Source: Hydrangea macrophylla (Eukaryota; Streptophyta; Magnoliopsida; Cornales; Hydrangeaceae). From it: 64,000 bases of DNA. Under the pieces are notes generated by a model. The model saw nothing but the letters and a program-made list of their open reading frames with translations, was not told the origin of the DNA and did not search any database. How positions within the stretch are numbered: the stretch's first letter is position 1; the number at the start of each line of letters is the position of its first letter. The DNA lies in assembly GCA_033977485.1 (NCBI GenBank), contig CM066993.1:70844864-70908863 (forward strand), written 5' to 3'. Made by a program: the position numbers and the translations under genes. Of the stretch, positions 56,002 to 64,000 are shown piece after piece.

Positions 56002-57721
56002 ATGTCAAATCTGAGCAACGCAGGTATGACTAATCCCTTTGCATTCAATACTAATGCTAGTTCTAGTAGTAGTAGTAGTAGTAGTGGTTCTTTTGGCAGC
56101 CTCCAACCACCCCATCACTATCATTCACCCAGAATTCGCACACTTTTGTCTACCGAGAGCCAGGAGTTGACACATTCTCGGACCATGCTACTTATGCCAC
56201 GGAGGGCAAAACTCCCACGGATCGATTCCGTCGGGAGCAATGTGGTTAACATAACCCCGCACCTCCTACAATCAATGTGGCTTACCTGCCGCATCCGCCA
56301 GCTCCTTTCCAACACCATTATCCTCCTCCACCTCCTCCCATAGATCAAAATTTTGGGAGAACGATGGGGGATTACCTTGAACCCAAGACCGTGTCCTCCC
56401 CATCTTGCATAACATTCCCGTATAATGCGGGAGTGTTCCGTTTTAAGCCCGGAATGATCAATCCATTGTCCAACTTCCATGGACGAGAGAATGAGGAATC
56501 ATACAAGCATATTAGGAAGTACGAGGATATTTATGGGACATTTAAACAACAAAGATGCACACCCGAGCTCATAAGGCTCAAATTGTTCACCTTCTCACTA
56601 AAGGATAGGGCTAAAGATCGATTAGTGACCTTTCCTCCAAACTCCATAGGTTTATGGTAGAAACACCAAAAGCAATTCTATAAAGAGTTTTTCCCCATGC
56701 ACAAAACACAAGCATTGGTCAAACAAATTCAAAATTTCTCCCAAGGAGAACACGAAACCTTTGTTGAGTGTTGGTTGAGATTCAAGGATATCCTACGGAA
56801 ATGCCTGCACCATGGTTTTGACAAATTCCATCAAATTTCCATTTGTTATGGGGGTTACAACTCAATACCAATCAATTAATCGAACCATGTGTGCCGGGAG
56901 TTTCTTGACTCTTGAGGCCAAACAAGCCAAAGCTCATCTTCAATATGCTTATGACACTTCTCACAGTTGGGGTACATCTAACCCTCATGACCGAACTTCA
57001 TCGGTCACCGTAGCCCCATTGAATCATAATCTCTATCAAGTGTCAAGTGAGGTCGATCCCATTTTTGAACTCACTAGAAAAGTAGAAGCCATGGAATCAC
57101 AAAAGGTCACCATGTCCACCACTCCTACCCCAATCCTTGCTCTGATCAATCCATCACATTGCTACATTTGCTATGATCTAGAGCACTCAACCAACGAGTG
57201 CCCCGTCCTTCCTATCCTTCAAAACCAAGCTTTGGAGCAGGCATGTGCACTTGGGATGAACATTAGGCCCAGGTATAATCCTTCCCAAAATGATGCCTAC
57301 AATCCTCTCTTGAGGTGGACTGCTCCGGGGCACAATTACCATAATAACAAAGGGGTGACTATAGCACCCAACGCTCCTCCACAACCATATAATCTGCATA
57401 AATGACCCCCACCACCTTATACACCTCCAAACTTTGGTCCACCCGTATCTCAACCTTAAGGACCCCCTTTCGTCCAAAAATCAAAGGGCACAACATCCTC
57501 CACCCCCTTATGTGCCTCCTCACAAGAAAAGCTTCAAGGACTATAACCATGGCTTATCCCAAAGAATGAGCCAACTTGAGCAATCCATACAAGCGATGCA
57601 ATTGTCACACGCTCAATCCATGCAAGCTTTACAAGCTCAATTGGCTCAATTGCTTCAAAATCAACAAGTTATTGATAAGGGAAAGCTTCCCGCACAACCA
57701 TTTCAAAATCCTAAAGGATAA
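56002..57721 (+). pseudogene. gag: Athila-like gag, frameshifted
   Basis: Starts MSNLSNAGMTNPFAF at 56002. After a frame change it reads FGRTMGDYLEPKTVSSPSC, FKPGMINPLSNFHGRENEES, YGTFKQQRCTPELIRLKLF and FSLKDRAKDRL. A TAG at 56658-56660 is followed by FFPMHKTQALVKQIQNFSQG and ETFVECWLRFKDILRKC. A further shift leads to the zinc knuckle CYICYDLEHSTNEC (CX2CX4HX4C, about 57162-57203) and a Gln-rich coiled coil SIQAMQLSHAQSMQALQAQL. The order matches gag of Athila/Tat gypsy elements. At least three frame breaks and internal stops make it non-functional. Confidence 0.85.
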
Positions 57722-58187
57722 TCGAATGGTGGAGCCTCAAATTCCAATGGTCCCATTGAGAATTTAAAAGGAATCACCACTCTTTGAAGTGAAAAAAGCA
57801 TGGACGATAAGGTCTAAAAGCCTTCTCAAGAACCATAAATCAACAATAATCCGGTTCATGACACATTCTTGGCATAGTTTTTGTTCTCATATCATGTCCA
57901 TTGCATCCATGTCGTTCCTCATTCCTTGAATAAGTGATTCCCAAGTTTTACCTTGAAGAGAAGAGGTGCGAATCGATCTCAGTTTTTGCATGTGCATTTC
58001 GTCCACAACTTGTACAAAAATTCTTACAGGACATTTCATTCACGTACCTGAGCTTTCACGCCCATGGGACGTTCGTATGTGTACCCTTGGTTTTTTTAAC
58101 AAGCATTTGACCACGCATTGTACATTTTGCGCTTATTGCCTATCTTCGTATATGTTGTGTTTGCTCTTTTTATTTTTTTCAGGGACA

Positions 58188-58646
58188 ATGGTGAACCCAC
58201 TAAAATATAACAAGACCGAGTGCAGATCGGCTAGAGGTTATGAGAGATTCCAGTCAAAAACCAAGAAAACTTGGTACAATAACCACTTTAAAACTCGAAA
58301 GTCCATCCTCCCCGAGCATCTGATCGCTCTGTTTGATTTCCCTGACAATGTGGCCCAGATCTTCAGGGCCCATAGGTGGCAGCCCCAGCTTGAGAATTTG
58401 AGGAGCTACAATGAGATGTGAGTCTAGATTTTCTTTGCGAGCCTTGTCTTTACCAGCCCCCGAGCCTTTGAGTTGTACATTCGAGGTATCCGTATCCCGA
58501 TCACCACGACGTCTCTAGCCATGTTTATGGGGGTGCCTCACGTGGAGAACCCCGAGCCATACCTTGATGACCTATACTTGAGGCCTGACACTGATATCAT
58601 AGCCCCCCGGTTCACTGGCCAACTGACCCAGTGGCTCGGGGATCAG
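58188..58646 (+). pseudogene. Athila-type extra ORF ('putative plant transposon protein'), cut by LTR
   Basis: After TTTTTTTCAG and an ATG the frame reads MVNPLKYNKTECRSARGYER, then WQPQLENLRSYNEM and stops (58419-58421). It continues past the stops as FTSPRAFELYIRGIRIPITT and SLAMFMGVP. This resembles the conserved domain often found in or near Athila-like elements and annotated as a putative plant transposon protein. The function is unknown. It is interrupted at 58647 by the Tekay LTR. Confidence 0.5.
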
Positions 58647-59349
58647 TGTCACGCCCCGGAGTAGCATAAATAGAGAAAAATAAATTTCCTTTATGGGTCC
58701 ATAGGGAATGACGGGTGAAGTCACATGATTGTCCACACCACGCAGTACTAAGCAACAAGAAGTAATAGTGTAACAAGAATGAAGTCTAGGTTCTGATCAC
58801 AACGCAACATAAAGTCAACAGAAGTTACTAACTATTACATATCAGAGTCTCGAATCAAATATAAGGCAGCGGAAGTACAAATGCCAAGGCAACATATGCC
58901 TGACTACAAAAAGATTCTAAAACGGTAAAGACAACTAGCTACAATTCTAGTCTAGTCTTCAGTTGGCATATGGGTAGTCCTCGGCGTAGTAGTCTTCTTC
59001 GGTCTGACCTCCGTCAGGGAAATTCTCCACAGGGACTCCGTCACTGGCATAGTAGTCCTCTCCTGCAGGCCCTTCACCTGAATAGTCATAACCAGGGTGC
59101 GCTGGAACGTAGAAATGTCCAGCGGCATAAACGCCGTCAGCTTAATGAAAGCCGAGTGAGTTAGATACTAACAGGGTATCGACTATTGAAGTTATTACAA
59201 GTTATAAACCATAACCAAATTAGAATTCTGTGAGGGTAACTCCTTTAATCAAACCAATTATCCGATTACTAATGTTTTACTCATTTTAAGACCGATAACA
59301 TGTCTAGATAGGGGAACAGACTCGACAGTAGTTCAACTCTATAACACAC

Positions 59350-59680
59350 CATTGCTCATCCACCGCTTTTAAGAACATATGCACAGTTCACCGCATGTCA
59401 TGGATACCCCGTTAGTCCATCCCCCGCTTTTAAGAACATATGCACAGTTCACCGCATGTCAGGGATATAACGCTTTAAACAACAGTACGTCATTCTATGC
59501 CACGACTTAGTGACGTCTACCAGTGATCACGGTCCACCGCATGTCATAGACACCTTCGTCTGTCTACCGCTTTTAAGAACATATGATTAGATCATCTGGC
59601 TATCTTAGGGCAAATGGTCCGGTTCACCGCAAGTCATAGACACCTTCGTCTGTCTACCGCTTTTAAGAACATATGATCGA
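59350..59680. repeat. Tandem repeats in the Tekay LTR
   Basis: Four copies of CCGCTTTTAAGAACATATG, each near CACCGCATGTCA(T/G)(A/G)GA or a close variant, in units of about 70-120 bp. Similar positional repeats (GGATGACCCGTC) occur in the LTR at 18222. Confidence 0.8.
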
Positions 59681-60000
59681 CCAAAGCCCGACCACGCAAG
59701 ATTCCCGAATCTTAGCAAACCTACTTAAGTTCAACTCTATTTTCGATACATGACAATCCCAATGTGGCCCGACTACTCTGAATGAAATGAACGTTAACTC
59801 CAAAGGATTCACAACTATTCCGTTATCTTAACATTATAAACATTATTCGATAGTCTTGTTATTACTACGATCCTACGCTGCATTAACTCGTTATCGTGTC
59901 TGTATTACAGTAATAAAGCATGCTGGGAAATACTGAACAGTAAATAAACAACTAAACAGTTATTACATTATCTAAACAAATAAAACAGTAAACTGTAACT

Positions 60001-60175
60001 GCCAATCGATTGGTATAGATGTCAATCGATTGGTATAAAAGTAGTGTCAATCGATTGGTATAAAAGTTCAATCGATTGGATCACAATCCATGTCAATCGA
60101 TTGCATAAAATGTCAATCGATTGAGACATGAAAGATGTCAATCTATTGGTATCGATGTCAATCGATTGACAATTC
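60001..60175. repeat. Cluster of CAATCGATTG palindromes (first array)
   Basis: Seven perfect CAATCGATTG 10-bp palindromes and one degenerate CAATCTATTG in about 170 bp, often followed by GTATA or GCATA. On the element's minus strand this array lies downstream of the TATA box. Confidence 0.9.
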
Positions 60176-60663
60176 GTCTTCTTCACAGAGAAGACTGCCC
60201 AGCAACATATAAACGAGAATACATGATTTCTTCCTCATTTCTTCATTCAAAACATGTCATAACATCAATGTAAGGCTACCAAGTGAGTTTAGAACTCACC
60301 TAGACGTTAGGGGCGTGTTTGGGAATGTGTGTTGAAGCTTGGAGCTTCAATGGTGGCTCCTCCCTCTCTTTCCTCTGCTCTCTGTCTCCTCTCTTCTCTT
60401 TCTCCTTCTTCTCTTCTTCTTTCTGGTCTTCTTCTTCTTCTTCTCAGTCCATCTGTGTGTGTGTGAATGAATATATGTATATATATATGAGTATATATAT
60501 ATATATGAGTGTATATATATATATAAACTTACACAAAACTCTCCCTCTCACTCTCTCTGATTTCTGTAAACAGAAATACGCCCAAAATGGGCTGGTATAT
60601 ATAAGGAGAGAGTGTTCACGTGGCTTCTCCCCAGCCAGAGCAAAAGAATCTGCCCAGCTGCCT

Positions 60664-60785
60664 CCAATCGATTGACATAAGTGTCAATCGATTGATACAA
60701 TCAATCGATTGAGTTAAAGTTCAATCGATTGTTATCCAAAGCAAGTCAATCGATTGGTATACTTGCCAATCGATTGGTATCCAAC
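60664..60785. repeat. Cluster of CAATCGATTG palindromes (second array)
   Basis: Six perfect CAATCGATTG sites in about 120 bp. On the minus strand this array ends about 60 bp upstream of the possible TATA box near 60606. Confidence 0.9.
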
Positions 60786-60929
60786 TTATACCAAGGGTAA
60801 GGCCAAGCTCATACAAGTATTAAAAGAAACATACAAGGTCTAGTTATATAATACATTACAAAAATACAGGGTATTACATCATCCACCACTCATAAAAGAT
60901 TTCGTCCCCGGAATCCGAAATAAACTGGG

Positions 60930-63900
60930 TTAAAACAAAAATGGAAACTTCTCTTGCATCTCCGACTCCAATTCCCATGAAGCTTCTCATTCGTTGTGGT
61001 GCTTCCATTGAACCTTTACTAGCGGAATCTCCTTGTTTCTGAGCTTCTTCACTCCTCGGTCTAGAATACGCACCGGTCCTTCGTTGTAGGTCACGTTCTT
61101 GTTCACTTCGATATCTTCAAAACTAATCTCGTGCGCTGGGTTGTGGGCACATTTCCTTAACATGCTGATGTGGAAAACGTTGTGTACTCCTGACATCTTT
61201 GGCGGCAACGCAAGTCGATAAGCAACCTCCCCAACACGTTCTAGGATCTCGAACAGTCCGATGAATCGCGGCGATAGCTTGCCTTTCTTCTGTCCGAATC
61301 TGACGATACCTCGAACTGGCGAGACTTTGAGTAGCACGTGATCTCCAACTGCAAACTCTAGATCTTTCCGTCGCTTGTCGGCATAGCTCTTGTGTCTGGA
61401 TTGCGCTGTCTTCATCTTCTCTCGTACAATCTGGATCTTTTCGCTGGTTTCTCGAATCATCTCGGGTCCAAGTAGTTGAGTATCTCCGACTTCGGCCCAA
61501 CACAACGGCGATCGGCAAGGTCTTCCATACAAAGCTTCAAACGGTGCCATTCCTATGCTCGTGTGGTAGCTGTTGTTGTAGGCAAACTCGATCAAAGGTA
61601 GATGCGTCTCCCATGAAGTCTCGAATTCAATGACACAGGCTCGCAACATATCCTCCATCACTTGATTGACTCGTTCTGTCTGACCGTCTGTTTGTGGATG
61701 AAAGGCTGAACTCAAATTCAATGAAGTTCCCATTGCTGTCTGAAGGCTCTTCCAGAATTCTGCGGTAAAGCGTGAATCTCGGTCTGAAACTATTGAGACG
61801 GGTACACCGTGCAGTCGCACTACTTGTTGTAGATACATCCGGCTCAATCTTTCAACAGGGTACGTCATGCTGTAGGCGATAAAATGTGCTGACTTGGTGA
61901 GTCGATCCACTATTACCCAAATAGCGTTGTGGTTTTGTTGAGATTTTGGCAATCCAACCACAAAATCCATGGTGATGTGCTCCCATTTCCATTGGGGAAT
62001 CAGTAGCGGTTGTAGGAGTCCAGGTGGTTTCTGATGCTCCGCCTTCACTTGTTTGCAAATAAGACATTGCGATACATACTCGGCCACTTCTCGCTTCATT
62101 CCTTGCCACCAGAAGTTTCTCTTCAAGTCCTTATACATCTTGTTTCCTCCTGGGTGGATAGTCATCCTTGACTTGTGTGCTTCGTCCAGAATGTTCTTCC
62201 TGAGACCATCGTCATTTGGCACACAGAGTCTACCTTTGCATCTTAGTGCTCCGTCCGTGCTAATACTCCATATCTCGGGCTCCTTTGCGGACATCTTAGC
62301 AAACCATAACTTTAAATCCTCGTTCGACTGTTGAGCTTCCAAGATGCGGCTGATGAGAGTCGGTTGTACAACAAGACATCCAAGGTGTTGTCCTTCTCCT
62401 GATTCCACTGGTCGAAGGTCGAATTCAACTAACGTCTCCAATGCTCGCCATTCTCTAATCAAAATCGAAGCAACCAAAAGGCGTGGCCTCCGGCTCAGAG
62501 CGTCGGCTACAACATTTGCTTTACCCGGGTGGTATTGCAAAGAGAAGTCATAGTCCTTGAGTAGTTCCATCCATCTCCGTTGTCGCATGTTCAACTCCTT
62601 TTGAGAGAACAGGTACCTTAAACTCTTATGATCTGAGAACAAGTCGAACTTTTCTCCATACAAATAGTGTCTCCAAATCTTCAAGGCGAACACGATTGCG
62701 GCTAATTCTAAGTCGTGCGTCGGATAGTTCTTCTCATGTGGCTTCAATTGTCTTGACCCGTACGCGATGACATTTCCCTCTTGCATTAGTACACAACCAA
62801 GTCCTTGGTGTGACGCATCACTATAGATTATGAATTGTTCACCACTCTTAGGTATCGCAAGCACGGGTGCTGAGGTTAGTCTCTCTTTCAATTCCCGAAA
62901 TGCATCCTCGTGTTTATCAGTCCATTCGTACTTCGTCTCCTTCCTAGTCAGGCTTGTCAACGGTCCTGCAATTTTAGAGAATCCTTCCACAAATTTCCGG
63001 TAATACCCAGCCAATCCAAGAAAACTCCTAACTTCGGTTGCATTGGTTGGCCTGTTCCAGCTCAAGACTGCATCGATCTTAGATGAGTCTACGGAAATCC
63101 CATCCTGTGATATCATATGTCCCAGGAATTTAACTTCCTGAAGCCAGAATTCACATTTGCTGAATTTTGCATACAGACTATTGTCTCTGAGAGTCTGTAG
63201 AGCAATTTGTAGATGCTTCTTATGTTCTTCTTCTGTCCTTGAATAAATTAGAATGTCGTCGATAAATACTATAATGAATTGATCCAGATAGGGTCTGAAT
63301 ACTCTATTCATTAGGTCCATGAATACTGCCGGGGCATTAGTCAATCCAAAAGACATCACTAGAAATTAGTAGTGTCCATATCTCGTCCTGAAGGCAGTTT
63401 TCGGTATATCTTTCGGTCGAACTAGCAATTGATGGTATCCTGAACGCAAATCGATTTTTGAGAATATTCTTGATCCTTGTAGTTGATCGAACAGGTCGTC
63501 TATCCGGGGAAGCGGATACCTATTCTTGATCGTGACTTTATTCAGCTCCCTGTAGTCGATACAGAGTCGTAGCTCTCCGTCCTTCTTTTTCACAAATAAA
63601 ACTGGTGCTCCCCACGGTGATGTACTCGGGCGAACAAAACCTAAATCTTCAAGTTCCTGAACTTGCTTTTTCAATTCTAGCATTTCTATTGGTGCCATTC
63701 GGTACGGGGTCTTGGAAATCGGCAACGTTCCGGGTGCTAACTCAATGCAGAAGTCTATCTCTCTCTTTGGTGGAAGTCCTGAGATACTTCGGAACACATC
63801 TTCAAAGTCTTGAATAATGGGGATCTGGTTGATAGTAAGCTCCGTGCTTGAAGTCTTGATCGTGGCTAGGCAGCTTGTGATAAACATGTCGCTCAACGGT

Positions 63901-64000
63901 TGGCATTGAAATCTGATCTGCGGGCAACCAGGCATCGAAAAGACAATGGTCCGACTAACACAATCCAGGTTAGCGCCATACTTAGTAAGCCAATCCATTC
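60930..64000 (-). pseudogene. pol: Tekay-type gypsy pol (RT, RNase H, integrase, chromodomain), broken
   Basis: Minus-strand order: end of protease ([13 protein letters not shown] at the right edge), RT with [36 protein letters not shown] and [16 protein letters not shown] at 63368-63366 follows YGHY. RT continues with [11 protein letters not shown] and the catalytic FIDDILIYS. RNase H follows ([13 protein letters not shown]), then the integrase HHCC finger ([13 protein letters not shown]...CLICKQ), core [21 protein letters not shown] and [10 protein letters not shown], and a C-terminal chromodomain-like [24 protein letters not shown] at 60989-60987 cuts the last 18 codons, which continue in frame to 60930. 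Two nonsense changes make it inactive. Gag and the 5' LTR lie outside the window. Confidence 0.93.

Larger units (their letters stand above)
58647..60878 (-). mobile_element. 3' LTR of a Tekay-like chromovirus (2232 bp)
   Basis: On the minus strand it runs TGTAATACCCTGTA to CTCCGGGGCGTGACA, starting right after the polypurine-like GAGTGGTGGATGA (60891-60879). TATATATACC near 60606-60595 could be the TATA box. It inserted into the Athila-like ORF; the candidate target duplication ATCAG (58642-58646) has its partner outside the window. TA-rich microsatellites lie at 60470-60530. Confidence 0.85.

Noticed and set aside
60001..60175. CRISPR-like array (regular CAATCGATTG repeats)
   Set aside because: The repeats are 10-bp palindromes with irregular short spacing inside a plant LTR; no cas genes and not a prokaryote.

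Overview
The window is nuclear DNA of a flowering plant, most likely a eudicot; I cannot name the species. The evidence is low GC, spliced ORF fragments with GT/AG junctions, Kozak-type starts, and the full range of plant transposable elements (Copia, Ty3/gypsy Tekay and Athila types, TR-GAG, L1-type LINEs, CACTA, PIF/Harbinger, hAT, Mutator-like MITEs, Helitron). I see no rRNA, tRNA, CRISPR, bacterial operon or organelle gene. Almost everything outside four small loci is transposon-derived.

Host genes: one small-protein family occurs four times, all on the + strand, at about 1986 (73 aa, intact), 9938 (deleted and cut off), 16629 (frameshifted) and 31505 (55 aa, intact, different C-terminus). 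The copies share coding sequence and several hundred bases of upstream DNA, so this is a segmental tandem duplication later pushed apart by insertions. The two intact copies keep a TATA box. Both broken copies have lost theirs. I do not recognise the family.

1-9.7 kb: copy 1, MITEs with perfect 9-bp target duplications, a 5'-to-3' LINE with an internal deletion (about 4.15-6.93 kb), a PIF/Harbinger remnant, a MITE nested in a MITE (8197-8861), and a hAT element whose left edge was duplicated in tandem. 9.7-17.2 kb: broken copy 2, interrupted by a minus-strand Copia fragment that ends in a LINE-like poly(A) tail; then a long LTR-retrotransposon derivative without coding capacity, the 3' end and LTR of a plus-strand Copia, and broken copy 3. 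17.2-26.8 kb: a CACTA-like element inserted just behind copy 3, carrying two exons of a Ulp1-like protease and itself hosting a gypsy LTR and nested minus-strand LINEs. 26.8-32.5 kb: a solo LTR with a nested hAT, more MITEs, three TIR elements, and intact copy 4.

32.5-36.4 kb: a very young gag-only LTR element (LTRs identical over 493 bp, perfect 5-bp target duplication) inside an older solo LTR. 36.4-37.9 kb: a foldback element and a hAT with a 22-C tract. 37,889-51,300: a minus-strand Helitron with both ends visible, encoding a RepHel protein (HUH nuclease plus PIF1 helicase) and an RPA1-like protein, both damaged by stops and frameshifts, and hosting a 2.2-kb solo LTR. 51.3-64 kb: degraded LTR and LINE material, an Athila-like gypsy element (LTR, primer site, gag and a further ORF) cut by the 3' LTR of a minus-strand Tekay-type chromovirus whose pol runs off the right edge.

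Genes here do not form a pathway. The main interest is the duplicated small-protein family, the Helitron with its boundaries, the layered insertion history, and dense 10-bp palindrome clusters found independently in two unrelated LTR families.
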